A DNA stretch of 64,000 nt from Diaphorobacter caeni (GTDB taxonomy: Bacteria > Pseudomonadota > Gammaproteobacteria > Burkholderiales > Burkholderiaceae_C), in the NCBI RefSeq assembly GCF_015354245.1, contig NZ_JADKYZ010000005.1, positions 1-64,000 on the forward strand, read 5' to 3'. Position 1 is the first letter of the stretch. Every line of letters begins with the position of its first letter. The position numbers and the translations under genes are program-made. Of the stretch, positions 36,535 through 45,690 are shown one piece after another. The notes below the pieces were generated by a model that made no database searches, was not told the origin of the DNA, and worked only from the letters and a program-made list of their open reading frames with translations.

Positions 36535-37938
36535 ATGGCGGTCAGCGTTTTCGATCTCTTCAAAATCGGCATCGGTCCCTCGAGCTCGCACACTGTCGGG
36601 CCGATGCGCGCCGCGCGGCAGTTCGTGCAGCGGCTCGCGCGCCATGATCAGCTGACGCGGACCGCGCGCCTGCGCTGCGTGCTGTATGGATCGCTGGGCG
36701 CGACCGGGCGCGGGCATGCAAGCGACCGCGCCGTGATGCTGGGACTTGCGGGCTTCGCGCCCGACACGGTCGACGTCGACGCGATCGATGGCTTCATTGC
36801 GCAGGTGCGGTGCGACCACCGGTTGCCGCTTGCCGAAGGCGGCCCGCTGATTCCGTTCAAGGAGGGCGAGGATCTGGTGCTCGATCCCATGGTCACGCTT
36901 CCCTTTCACGCCAACGGCATGCGTTTCGAGGCTTGGGATGCTGCGGGGCTGGTGCTCGACGCGCAGGTGTATTACTCGGTCGGCGGTGGCTTCATCGTGA
37001 GCGAGGAAGCCGCGCTGGATACGCAGCGCCAGGCCGAGATCGCGCCCGATACCGACGTGCTGCCGCTGCCGTTTCACAGCGGAGAACAGCTGCTTTTGCA
37101 GGCGCGTGCGCATGGTCTTGCTGGTGGGGGCTCCATCGCGAGCGTGATGCGCGTGAACGAGCGCCATTGGCGCAGCGATGCGGAGATTGATTCAGGCTTG
37201 CTCGTCATCTGGCAGGCCATGCAGGCCTGCGTGGAGCGCGGTTGCGGCACGGCGGGCGAGCTGCCCGGCGGCTTTCGCGTGCGCCGCCGTGCGCCCGCGC
37301 TGCAAAAGGCGCTGGTGAACGCGCCCGACGTGAGCGACGATCCGCTGCAGGTGATCGACTGGGTCAATCTGTTCGCGCTCGCGGTGAACGAGGAAAACGC
37401 GGCGGGCGGCCGCGTCGTGACCGCGCCGACCAATGGCGCGGCGGGCATCGTTCCGGCCGTGCTGCATTACTACACCCGCTTCATCAAGGGCGCGAACGAG
37501 CGCGGGGTGGTCGACTTCCTGTTGACCGCCGGGGCCATCGGCATTCTCTACAAGGAAAACGCGTCGATCTCGGGCGCGGAGGTGGGTTGTCAGGGGGAGG
37601 TGGGCGTGGCCTGTTCGATGGCCGCTGCCGGATTGTGCGCGGTGCTGGGCGGCACGCCCGAGCAGGTGGAAAACGCTGCCGAGATCGGCATGGAGCATCA
37701 CCTGGGGCTGACCTGTGATCCCGTCGGTGGGCTGGTGCAGATTCCGTGCATCGAGCGCAATGCGCTGGCTGCGGTGAAGGCGATCAATGCGGCGCGGATG
37801 GCGTTGCGTGGGGACGGGACGCACCATGTGAGTCTGGATCAGGTGATCAAGACGATGCGGGAGACGGGGGCGGACATGATGACGAAGTACAAGGAGACTT
37901 CGCGTGGGGGGTTGGCGGTCAACATTGTCGAATGTTGA
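36535..37938 (+). CDS. sdaA: L-serine dehydratase (Fe-S type, single chain)
   Basis: Deaminates L-serine to pyruvate and ammonia with a 4Fe-4S cluster. The 467-aa length fits the fused alpha/beta form of Proteobacteria. The beta part opens with [24 protein letters not shown]. The alpha part contains [15 protein letters not shown]-type sequence, [18 protein letters not shown] and the tail [17 protein letters not shown], giving the cluster cysteines. The ATG at 36535 is followed directly by the family start. It stands alone and is followed by a dispersed repeat. Confidence 0.95.
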   Translation: MAVSVFDLFKIGIGPSSSHTVGPMRAARQFVQRLARHDQLTRTARLRCVLYGSLGATGRGHASDRAVMLGLAGFAPDTVDVDAIDGFIAQVRCDHRLPLAEGGPLIPFKEGEDLVLDPMVTLPFHANGMRFEAWDAAGLVLDAQVYYSVGGGFIVSEEAALDTQRQAEIAPDTDVLPLPFHSGEQLLLQARAHGLAGGGSIASVMRVNERHWRSDAEIDSGLLVIWQAMQACVERGCGTAGELPGGFRVRRRAPALQKALVNAPDVSDDPLQVIDWVNLFALAVNEENAAGGRVVTAPTNGAAGIVPAVLHYYTRFIKGANERGVVDFLLTAGAIGILYKENASISGAEVGCQGEVGVACSMAAAGLCAVLGGTPEQVENAAEIGMEHHLGLTCDPVGGLVQIPCIERNALAAVKAINAARMALRGDGTHHVSLDQVIKTMRETGADMMTKYKETSRGGLAVNIVEC

Positions 37939-37963
37939 TCTTCGTTTTTTTGCTTTTGTCGTG

Positions 37964-38150
37964 GCGTTGAGGGCAGAGGCCGGGAGTTCCGCCCGGCGGC
38001 GGAGTTACCTTTTGCTTGCGCGCAAAAGGTAACCCCAAACGCGCTTTGGAGTCCTCCGGCGGAACTCGCTGCGTTCCTTCGTCACTCCGCTCGGACAACC
38101 GCCGGAAGTCAGATGGGAAGAGGTGTGTTCGGCACTTCACTTCGCTCGTG
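37964..38150 (+). repeat. Dispersed non-coding repeat, copy 1
   Basis: About 185 bp, clearly homologous to 51571-51757. Shared landmarks in order are GAGGCCGGGA, a hairpin with TTGCGC loop (here GTTACCTTTTGC / GCAAAAGGTAAC, 38004-38033), CGCGCTTTG-AGTCCTCCGGC, ACTCCGCTCGGACAACCG and GTGTTCGGCACTTC. No protein is supported. Just downstream (about 38213-38243) lies GAGGGGGAGGGCTGGGGTG, another motif of the kind found dispersed in such genomes. The 354-bp gap between sdaA and ribD holds nothing else. Confidence 0.8.
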
Positions 38151-38292
38151 CTGCATCTCGCTGTTCGTGAGATGCTGGTGCGCCTGCGGCGCTTCGGTCT
38201 TGCTGCCTCGCCGGCTTGAGGGGGAGGGCTGGGGTGAGGGTGACACGCACGTCATTGTTTGGCGACGTGTTTTCTCGCGCGCAACCGAATGC

Positions 38293-39450
38293 TCAAAACG
38301 CGTAGTGCCCCACCACCGTCGCCCTGATCCGCAGGTCCTGTCCCAGCGGTTCAACTTGCTTGAACTCCAGTTGTGGCGCGTCTTTCAGCTCGGTCAGCGC
38401 CATTCCGTCGAATACGCCTTGTGCCTTGCCCAGAATGCTTGGCGCGATGTAGAGCAGGCATTCGTCCACCAGATTCGCCTGCATCAATGCGCCGTTCAAA
38501 ATGCCTCCGGCTTCGACGTGGAGTTCGTTGATTTCGCGTTGTCCGAGGTCTTTGAGCATGGCCTGCAGGTCGATCTGGCCGTTGGGCGCGGGCAGGGGGA
38601 TCACCGCCGCGCCGCGCGCTTCCAGAGCCGCCTGGCGCGCGGCGTCGGGTGCGGTGCAGTAGATCAGCACGTCGCGCGGCACGTCGAAGAGTCGGGCGGT
38701 GGGTGGGGTGCGCAGGTGGCTGTCGACGATCACGAGTTTGGGTTGGCGTGGGGTGTCGTCGATGTTGCGCACGTTGAGCAGTGGGTCGTCGCCGAGGACG
38801 GTGCCGATGCCGGTGAGGATGGCGCAGGCCTGCGCGCGCCAGCGGTGGCCGTCGGTGCGGGCGGCTGCGCTGGTGATCCATTGGCTCTGGCCGTTGGCGA
38901 GCGCCGTGGAGCCGTCGAGGGACATGCCCGCTTTCAGGCGCACCCAGGGCTGGCGGCGGACCATGCGGCTGAAGAAGCCGATGTTGAGGTCGCGTGACTG
39001 CAGGCCTGCGGCGTCGTCCATCGACACTGCGATGCCTGCCGCGCGCAGACGGCCGAAGCCCTGGCCTGCGACGCGGGGATTGGGGTCGGTGATGGCGCCT
39101 ACCACCTTGCCTATGCCCGCGTTGATCAGCGCGTCGCAGCAGGGGCCGGTGCGGCCCTGGTGGGAGCAGGGCTCGAGCGTCACATAGGCGGTGGCGCCGC
39201 GCACGTCCGAGCCGCGCGCGGCCGCGTCGCGCAGGGCCATGACTTCCGCGTGCGGACCGCCGGCCTGTTGGGTGAAGCCGGCGCCGAGTTCGGTGCGGCC
39301 GTCGGCGCTCATGATCACGCAGCCTACGCGCGGATTGGGATTGGAGAGGAACAGCGCGTTGCGTGCGAGCGCGAGCGCGCGCTGCATGGGGCCTTGTTCA
39401 TCGGGGGCTGCGGAGGCCAAGGTGGCGGGGGCGGAAGGTTCGGTCGTCAT
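38293..39450 (-). CDS. ribD: Bifunctional riboflavin biosynthesis deaminase/reductase RibD
   Basis: Performs the second and third steps of riboflavin synthesis: deamination of the pyrimidine amine, then NADPH-dependent reduction of the ribosyl side chain. The 385-aa protein has a zinc deaminase domain (about 20-165) with NPNPRVGCVI, GPHAEVMAL (His and Glu of the active site) and EPCSHQGRTGPC (zinc cysteines). A reductase domain (about 170-380) with RLKAGMSLDGSTAL, ITSAAARTDGHRWR and GGILNGALM follows. Other rib genes are not in the window. It starts 24 bp after pilE on the same strand, so it may be partly co-transcribed with the pilin genes. Confidence 0.95.
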   Translation of the reverse strand: MTTEPSAPATLASAAPDEQGPMQRALALARNALFLSNPNPRVGCVIMSADGRTELGAGFTQQAGGPHAEVMALRDAAARGSDVRGATAYVTLEPCSHQGRTGPCCDALINAGIGKVVGAITDPNPRVAGQGFGRLRAAGIAVSMDDAAGLQSRDLNIGFFSRMVRRQPWVRLKAGMSLDGSTALANGQSQWITSAAARTDGHRWRAQACAILTGIGTVLGDDPLLNVRNIDDTPRQPKLVIVDSHLRTPPTARLFDVPRDVLIYCTAPDAARQAALEARGAAVIPLPAPNGQIDLQAMLKDLGQREINELHVEAGGILNGALMQANLVDECLLYIAPSILGKAQGVFDGMALTELKDAPQLEFKQVEPLGQDLRIRATVVGHYAF

Positions 39451-39474
39451 GGCAGGGCGATGTTACTTGAGCCT

Positions 39475-39891
39475 TCATCGTCCCCAGCATTGTCTGGCCA
39501 CGTTGTTCACGCTGTGACCGGTGGCGCTGCGCGTGCCGGTATGGGTGAGCGTGAGGTCACCGCAGGCGTCGCCGAGCATCGCGTCGGCGCGGGTGGCGAT
39601 CACGGTGAAGTCGCTCGCGGTGCTGGGTTGCAGGCTCAGCGTGTAGTGCGGTGGCTTGAGGGCCTGCAGCATGAGCGCCGTGGGTGGGCCGATGGGGTAT
39701 TCGCCGTTGGCGGTGTGGGCCCTCTCCATCCATTGAACGACATTCAGCAGCGCGGCCTTGGCTTCGGCGCGGTGGCCGCGCGCGATGAATTGGCGGTAGC
39801 TCGGAAGGGCCACGGCGGCGAGGATGGCGATCACGAGGAGCACGATCAGCATCTCGATCAGCGTGAAGCCGCGCGGGTGGTGGTGTTTCAT
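39475..39891 (-). CDS. pilE: Type IV minor pilin, PilE-like
   Basis: A 138-aa prepilin. The class III signal MKHHHPRG precedes FTLIEMLIVLLVIAILAAVALPSY; prepilin peptidase cuts after the glycine, and the +5 glutamate needed for assembly is present. A long N-terminal helix and a short globular head follow, with a C-terminal disulfide pair (GDACGD and RQCWGR). Ideal AGGAGGTG lies 5 nt before the ATG. It sits directly after pilY1 in the order pilV-pilW-pilX-pilY1-pilE, which marks it as the minor pilin of that cluster rather than the major subunit. Confidence 0.9.
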   Translation of the reverse strand: MKHHHPRGFTLIEMLIVLLVIAILAAVALPSYRQFIARGHRAEAKAALLNVVQWMERAHTANGEYPIGPPTALMLQALKPPHYTLSLQPSTASDFTVIATRADAMLGDACGDLTLTHTGTRSATGHSVNNVARQCWGR

Positions 39892-39900
39892 GGACACCTC

Positions 39901-42900
39901 CTACTTGAGCTGACGCCAGCTTGGGCGCAGCACGCGCGTGGGCAGGGCTTCGAGCCGATCCGTCCTGTCGTCCGAGCCCTGACGCATCTGGGCGCCGCCC
40001 TTGGCGATCAAGCGCAGCTCATGCCGTGCGGCGGTGGCGCGCGAGGCTGGCGCGTCCTCGCCGGTCACCCGGCCATCGCCGTTGGTGTCGAGAATGCGGG
40101 TTTTTGGTGCAGCGCCGGTGGCGATGTGGAGCAGCGTGCGGTAGGTCAGCCCGGGGCGCGGATCCTGCTCGCAGGCCTCGACGGGCGCGCCGCTTGCGGC
40201 CCCGGCCCCGGTGGTGATGGTGGTCGCGGGCACGCGACTGATGATCTCGAGCACTTGGCCACCGCCATAAAAGCTCAGCGGATCGAGCACGCGCTCGCGG
40301 TCTGCGGGAAGGTCGAGATACCAGCCCTTCTTTTCATCGGTTGAGCAAGGTGTGCGCAGACAGTAGGTGAAAGGCGCGCCCTGCAGCGCCCAGTAGGAGC
40401 GCCCGCCAGCGCTGGCGCCCGTCAGCAGGCTGCCCTGTACGCTCTGAGCCATCAGCTCGGCGCGGGAAGCGGCGGGGCTGGGCAGGCCGGTGCGCGAGGC
40501 GTCGACCGCCACCTTGCCCTTGTCCACGCCGCTGTCCTCCAGTCGGTAGCGCGTGTAGTCCATCACCGAGTAGACAGTCTGCACGGAGCCGTCGCCGCTG
40601 TCGGCCTCGCCGAGTTCCTGCCCGGTGCCGAAGGCGACGAGCAGCCCGCCGGAGTCGGTGTTGACGCGCAGCAGTGGCGCGACGGTGATGGGCTGCGTCT
40701 TCCCGTTGTGGACTGTGGCAAACAGGGGCGATCCATCGAAGGCCACCTTCCAGCGCTGATCGGAGGCAGCGGCGATGTCGAACTTCCAGAGACGGCCCTG
40801 CAGATCGCCGGCATAGACCGCATCGGGAATGCCGTCGCTGTTCACGTCGAGAAACTGCGGGGCCGAGAGGCCGTTGGAGATGGGCGCGGTTCCGTTGGCA
40901 GATGGGGTCGCAGCGATCTTCACCAGCTCCCGCGCCCCGTCGAGATACTGGATCAGCAGCACAGGTTGTCCCTTGGCGCTTCCGTAGCCATTGCCCAGAA
41001 CCAGCGCCCAGCGTCCATTGTTCAGTCGCGTGACCTGCAGGCTGCGCTGCGGATTGGCCTCGTCCACGGTGGGCACCGCGAAGACATGGCCGATGTCGGG
41101 ATCACCGCCGTCGGTGCGGTCCATCACCACGAGGGCGTCCGCGGCAGACTCCGTGAACTGGTCTGGGGCCGTCACATCGAGCAAAAAAAAGCCCGGCCCG
41201 CCCGCGCCCATGCTACCGACCAGCAGCGTCTTCCACGCGCTGCCGATCAACGCATCGGCGGTGAACGGCGAGCCGTCGACATAGTAGTGATGACGGTAGC
41301 CCTGTGCGGCGAGCAGGTGCAGATTCGCATGCGCGCCGCGCGGCACGTAGGCGATGCGCTCGTCGCCGGTTCTGGCGCCAAAGCCGTGGAGCATGCCGTC
41401 GTTGGCGCCGACGTAGAGCATCGGCTCGCGAGTCGCCCGTTGCGCAGCGAAGCTGCGGTAGCTCCTGTCCGCGTGTCCCGAAGCGGGTTTGCCGACATGC
41501 CACATGCGCGAATGCACGATGTCGCCCAGACGCGATGCGCGGGCGCGAAAGCGGGTGGCAGTGCCGGTGTCAATACTGGCATTGGTACTGGTGGACTCCT
41601 GGCTGCGGTCGCCGCGCAGATAGCGCACGAGGTCGGCTCCGTAGCTTGTTGACGCGCCATGCGACTGCAGTTGTGTCTGCTGTGCCTTGGCGAGCGAGTC
41701 CCAGCGAAACGGCATGCCGCGCTCGCCGTCATGTGTGAGGATGACGCGCTGGTCGGTGTGGGTGATCGCATCCAGCTTGTCGGCCGCACCGCGCGTGGGC
41801 TGCGGCCCCCAGTCGGGGTTGGGCGTGGCCTCACCCGATCCCGGTGCCTGGAGGTTCGAGACGATCTGGCCGGACCAACCGCTCGCCTCATACGAGGAGA
41901 TGAACGTCGCGCTGCCGCCGTTGCTCGCATAGCCGCTGATGGTCTGTCCACCGCTGGGGGCAATGCGCGCGAGGATGCCGGTCATCGTCTGCTGCAGCGC
42001 GGCAAGCGAGCCGCCAATCTGAAAATGCCGACCGCGCGAGTTCAGTGCCGCGTGCCACAGGTCCTGACGCATCGCCTCGGCGCTCGATGACGGATCGGAC
42101 CATGCGAGCGTGCCGAGCAGCAGCCGGTCGTAGTCCGCGCCGCCGAAACTGCCGTCCAGCGTGGAAAACATCGGCGGAGCGCTTGCCTTGGCGTTGGCGT
42201 TGGCGTTGGTAGTTTCGCTGCCCAGATCCACCGTGAAGTTCACCATGTGCTGCCACGTTGCGGGATCGTTCTGTGGGTTCCAGTAGGGGCTGAGGACCAG
42301 ACTGCGCGAGTCTGCCGTGTGCACCTCGTTGGCTGGCTGGGCGTAGATCGGGCTGATGCGGTCGGCGATCGCGGGTTGCAGGTCCTGCGCCCAGTAGCGC
42401 AGTGCCAGCGCGGAGGGCGACGCCGTGGCAGATTTTCCTTGGAAGATCCGCAATTGCAGGTTGGTTGTGGGGTCGAAGGCCGTACCGTCCGGCAGTCGGG
42501 GGATGACCACCGGTGAAGGCAGACGCGAGGGGTTCTGACTGGCGAACGCGCCATCGGTCAGAAACAGGTGATAGGCGCGGCGACAGGTTTTCAGGGCGCT
42601 GGCGTTCTGTGACGTGCCGGGGCTGTCGTTCCACGGATTTTCGGCGTCGGTCTGCATCAGGTAGGCACCCGCGCCGTCCAGCAGGTCGGTGGCGGGCAGG
42701 CCGTCGCCGGTCTTGAGGTCATCGAGCCAGCGCCAGAACGCGCCGCGCGTCGATGCCTCGGCGGTGTCGGCCGCCCCGTGCAGCGGTGCCATGCGGTTGG
42801 TCTGCCGGTTGCGCGCGCAGGCGGCGGGGATCGTCCTGCCCTCGGCAGGCAACTGGTTGCACCCATGCGTGGACTGATAGGCGAGGCGGATCGCGTCATC

Positions 42901-43152
42901 GGGCAGGGCGTCGGGTGCGAAAAGCGTCTGCAGCAGTTGCCTGAGCGCCTGCAGTCGGGTGATGTGCGTGGCCCCTGCGGAGGGCACGTCGTTCGTGTCC
43001 ATGCTGCGCGCGTTGTCCACGGAGACGATGACATTGGGCGCGGGCGTGCGGAAGGCGGACTCGGCCGGGAACTGCGCGAAGTTCGCGGCGGCCATGGCGG
43101 GGGGCAACGCCGACATCCAGATCATCGCGAACATCAGATCAAATCGCCGCAT
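39901..43152 (-). CDS. pilY1: Type IV pilus tip-associated adhesin/assembly factor PilY1
   Basis: A 1083-aa exported protein (signal peptide MRRFDLMFAMIWMSALPPAMAA). Near the N terminus NVIVSVDNARSMDTND resembles a von Willebrand MIDAS start. The C-terminal half is the PilC-type beta-propeller (MLYVGANDGMLHGFGA, LLVGSMGAGGPGFFLLDV). A calcium loop DVNSDGIPDAVY matches the one that controls PilY1 function, and a second EF-hand-like loop DTNGDGRVTGED lies near the C terminus. PilY1 promotes pilus extension, adhesion and surface sensing. GGAGATAT precedes the ATG. It lies between pilX and pilE. Confidence 0.92.
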   Translation of the reverse strand: MRRFDLMFAMIWMSALPPAMAAANFAQFPAESAFRTPAPNVIVSVDNARSMDTNDVPSAGATHITRLQALRQLLQTLFAPDALPDDAIRLAYQSTHGCNQLPAEGRTIPAACARNRQTNRMAPLHGAADTAEASTRGAFWRWLDDLKTGDGLPATDLLDGAGAYLMQTDAENPWNDSPGTSQNASALKTCRRAYHLFLTDGAFASQNPSRLPSPVVIPRLPDGTAFDPTTNLQLRIFQGKSATASPSALALRYWAQDLQPAIADRISPIYAQPANEVHTADSRSLVLSPYWNPQNDPATWQHMVNFTVDLGSETTNANANAKASAPPMFSTLDGSFGGADYDRLLLGTLAWSDPSSSAEAMRQDLWHAALNSRGRHFQIGGSLAALQQTMTGILARIAPSGGQTISGYASNGGSATFISSYEASGWSGQIVSNLQAPGSGEATPNPDWGPQPTRGAADKLDAITHTDQRVILTHDGERGMPFRWDSLAKAQQTQLQSHGASTSYGADLVRYLRGDRSQESTSTNASIDTGTATRFRARASRLGDIVHSRMWHVGKPASGHADRSYRSFAAQRATREPMLYVGANDGMLHGFGARTGDERIAYVPRGAHANLHLLAAQGYRHHYYVDGSPFTADALIGSAWKTLLVGSMGAGGPGFFLLDVTAPDQFTESAADALVVMDRTDGGDPDIGHVFAVPTVDEANPQRSLQVTRLNNGRWALVLGNGYGSAKGQPVLLIQYLDGARELVKIAATPSANGTAPISNGLSAPQFLDVNSDGIPDAVYAGDLQGRLWKFDIAAASDQRWKVAFDGSPLFATVHNGKTQPITVAPLLRVNTDSGGLLVAFGTGQELGEADSGDGSVQTVYSVMDYTRYRLEDSGVDKGKVAVDASRTGLPSPAASRAELMAQSVQGSLLTGASAGGRSYWALQGAPFTYCLRTPCSTDEKKGWYLDLPADRERVLDPLSFYGGGQVLEIISRVPATTITTGAGAASGAPVEACEQDPRPGLTYRTLLHIATGAAPKTRILDTNGDGRVTGEDAPASRATAARHELRLIAKGGAQMRQGSDDRTDRLEALPTRVLRPSWRQLK

Positions 43153-43190
43153 GGTGAATATCTCCTCGTGATTATCGTTTCATCGCACCG

Positions 43191-43946
43191 TCATTCACTG
43201 GACTGCAGTGACAGCAGAGATTGCAGAACCACCTCGGTGCCTTGTTTCCGACCTTTGGCGAATACCGTGATCCTGTAAATCCACGGTCGGCGACTGTCCG
43301 GTGCATAGGTTTTGAAATGCGGGTTGTTTTCGTAAATGGACAGCAGACCGGTCTGTGCATCGATAAATGGCAGTACTTCTATCCAATACCAAGCGCCTTT
43401 CAGGTCCTTTGTGTTGCTTGAAGACGCTTGAATGGCAAGCAGTGGATTGCCGCCGGGACTGGAAACAGCACCAGTGAATTGGCCATAGCGCGCGCCGACG
43501 TCGGCCGCAGTCATATTGCGAAGCAAGGCAGCATCGGACCAGAAATCCTGAATGCCTGAGCGTTTTCTGCAAATGCCGAGGGCGCAGCCGGTGGGCATAT
43601 TGTCGAGAAAGGCGATCAGATCCACCATTTCTCCGCGATCTGCGGGAAAATGAACCGACGTGGAAGCGCGGCAGATATTCCCATCGCTGTTCACCGCGGG
43701 GCATGCATCGCCGGAAGCCTGCATTTGGCGGATATCCAGTTCCGCATCGTTCATGAGAATCTGGGCGGCCTCGAATGTCGTCTGATGATCGGCTTCGTTG
43801 CCCGTGAGAATTTCTTGAAAGAAGGCGCTGCGGGCTGCCCAGATGGAAAGCAGGCTGACCATCAGAACGATGATGATGACCACATACAGCGCGACGCCGC
43901 TTTCTCTGGCAATGATCTTGAAGGATGCGTTTCCAGGCATTTTCAT
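43191..43946 (-). CDS. pilX: Type IV minor pilin PilX
   Basis: A 251-aa protein with a short N terminus, the sequence ESGVALYVVIIIVLMVSLLSIW as membrane helix, then FFQEILTGNEADHQTTFEAAQILMNDAE, which is the PilX_N pattern. PilX helps prime the pilus tip and supports aggregation. A cysteine pair (DACPAV and NICRAS) and another (GCALGIC) suggest disulfides. The ATG overlaps the pilW stop as ATGA. GC content is visibly lower than in pilY1. Confidence 0.85.
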   Translation of the reverse strand: MKMPGNASFKIIARESGVALYVVIIIVLMVSLLSIWAARSAFFQEILTGNEADHQTTFEAAQILMNDAELDIRQMQASGDACPAVNSDGNICRASTSVHFPADRGEMVDLIAFLDNMPTGCALGICRKRSGIQDFWSDAALLRNMTAADVGARYGQFTGAVSSPGGNPLLAIQASSSNTKDLKGAWYWIEVLPFIDAQTGLLSIYENNPHFKTYAPDSRRPWIYRITVFAKGRKQGTEVVLQSLLSLQSSE

Positions 43947-44797
43947 TTCCCATGTGCCCGGATATGAAAAAGCTGCCTTGCCAATACGATCAATTTGCTG
44001 CCTTTGAACCGTTGCTGACCGCTGCATGGTTGATATTCAGCACCGACGTCTGGGGCTTTGATTGCGGGGGCCTCGAGTTCTAGGCAAATTTCCACGGCGC
44101 TCACGTTTTGCCATTGCGCGGCATGGGCATTCAGGCTGGCGGGTGTCGCATATTGGAACTGTGGTTCATTGCCGGATATTTCTGCAGGAATCTCGCGCAG
44201 CAGCCGGATGGTGAAATCCTTCACGTTGGCGATGAGCGGCTGTGCGGTTCCAGCGACTCCGGTACACATCAAATTGCCGTCGCGCAGAAAGAAGGTGCTG
44301 GTGATGATGGTTGAGAGTGAGCGATTGCTTTTGTTTTGTCCGAGGCAATCCCGAAGTGCTGAATCCCAGGTGGGAGCTGTGGCATCCGAGAGCAGGTACT
44401 CCACGAAATTCTCGTACTGGATTTGCAGGGCGGCCCCCACCGATTTGGAGATATTAGGGGAAGACACGGCGGAAATGGTTTTGTCGACCACAGCAGCAGC
44501 CTCGTCGACATTCAGAACCTGCTCGAACATGACAGGACGCAGCGCCGCCGTATCGATATCGCTGCCCAAACTGGGCTGAAGATTCAACGCCACACTTTCG
44601 GTCTGACGAATCTGCGCGCCGATGATTCGCAGGGCCGTATTGGCATCCTGCAGCAGAGTGGTGGATTCACTCACCGTGGTGGAAACGAATTGCGAAACCT
44701 GCAATGACGTCAGCGCAATGCCGATGATCACTAATCCAATGGAAAGACCAATCAAGAGCTCCACCAGCGACATTCCGCTCTGCATTTTCACTCGCAT
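43943..44797 (-). CDS. pilW: Type IV minor pilin PilW
   Basis: A 284-aa prepilin-like protein. MQSGMSLVELLIGLSIGLVIIGIAL is the class III signal and helix (cleavage after G, with M-S-L-V-E, Glu at +5). The globular domain has several cysteines (RDCLGQNK, NLMCTGV, YQPCSGQQ). PilW is part of the minor-pilin priming complex with PilV, PilX and PilY1. Its start overlaps the end of pilV by 10 bp and its stop overlaps pilX. Confidence 0.88.
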   Translation of the reverse strand: MRVKMQSGMSLVELLIGLSIGLVIIGIALTSLQVSQFVSTTVSESTTLLQDANTALRIIGAQIRQTESVALNLQPSLGSDIDTAALRPVMFEQVLNVDEAAAVVDKTISAVSSPNISKSVGAALQIQYENFVEYLLSDATAPTWDSALRDCLGQNKSNRSLSTIITSTFFLRDGNLMCTGVAGTAQPLIANVKDFTIRLLREIPAEISGNEPQFQYATPASLNAHAAQWQNVSAVEICLELEAPAIKAPDVGAEYQPCSGQQRFKGSKLIVLARQLFHIRAHGK

Positions 44798-45384
44798 GAT
44801 TCACCTGCCTTATCCGATGACCGGCATCCTCCCGGAATGCTGATGTATTGCAGGTGGCAGACATATTGCTCAGGGCATATTTGCCCAGAGGCATCGGCAG
44901 CGGATATTTGAAGAAAGGCATTGAGAGCCTCGGTCGTTTGGGAATCTTGGCCCAGGCGCTCGGTTTCTTTCCACGCGATCATCACGCCCAGTTGCAGGGG
45001 GTTTTGCGAATCACCATCAGCATTGCTTCTGAAGATGGCAGCTCGGCCACTCCCGAGAGTGAAATGCACCTGCTGATGCCATTGATAACTGTCGAGCCTC
45101 GCTAGCGACGCTGCGGTGCATGACGCCGAGCAGTCGTCCGTGGGTTGGGGAGGGGAGTCCTCCGTGTAAATGTCCAGATATTCGATTGCCGCCGGATTGG
45201 ATTTGATCCGTTCGCTCAAATCCGCAATCAGTCGAATGGCCTGCGAGCGGCGAATGCCCGCCTGTGCATCGGACAGGGTACGCAACTGAATGCCGAGCAC
45301 GCTGAATACGCCGAGGGCCATCACCAGAATGGCGATCAGTGATTCGATCAGGGTGATTCCACGCACGAATGGGCGATGCAGCAT
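44788..45384 (-). CDS. pilV: Type IV minor pilin PilV
   Basis: A 198-aa prepilin. GITLIESLIAILVMALGVFSVLGIQ is the class III signal and hydrophobic helix (cleavage after G, Glu at +5), and the following RRSQAIRLIADLSERIKSNP is the PilV signature. It is the first recognisable gene of the minor-pilin operon; a fimT/fimU gene, often first, is missing here. Translation is coupled to pilW. Confidence 0.88.
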   Translation of the reverse strand: MLHRPFVRGITLIESLIAILVMALGVFSVLGIQLRTLSDAQAGIRRSQAIRLIADLSERIKSNPAAIEYLDIYTEDSPPQPTDDCSASCTAASLARLDSYQWHQQVHFTLGSGRAAIFRSNADGDSQNPLQLGVMIAWKETERLGQDSQTTEALNAFLQISAADASGQICPEQYVCHLQYISIPGGCRSSDKAGESCE

Positions 45385-45690
45385 GAGGGTGTCCCAAAAA
45401 ACCGTTCACCGATGAGAGGACGGCCTTGTATTAACGCCGTGGGCTTTGCCGCTTGCAATTCGCTTTGGCGAAGAAGTGCGCGATTTGAATGTATTGGCGC
45501 AGCATCTTTTGATGTGATTCAAAAGCCGGGAGGGAATTGCCGGATGCCGAACTGCCGCCGTGACTTCACTTATGCCAAAGGGGCGCTTGCAAACACTGCG
45601 ATTGTGTTGAGTTGCGTCCCAAGGGAAGATGCCAGACATTTGGAACACCGTTTCCCCTTTTGACTACCGCGCAAGCCCTTGACAGCAAAC
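45385..45690. other. Divergent intergenic region between pilV and the hydratase gene
   Basis: 306 bp with no supported gene. It must hold the promoter of the minor-pilin operon and that of the CoA-pathway operon. No operator or RNA structure stood out. Confidence 0.4.
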
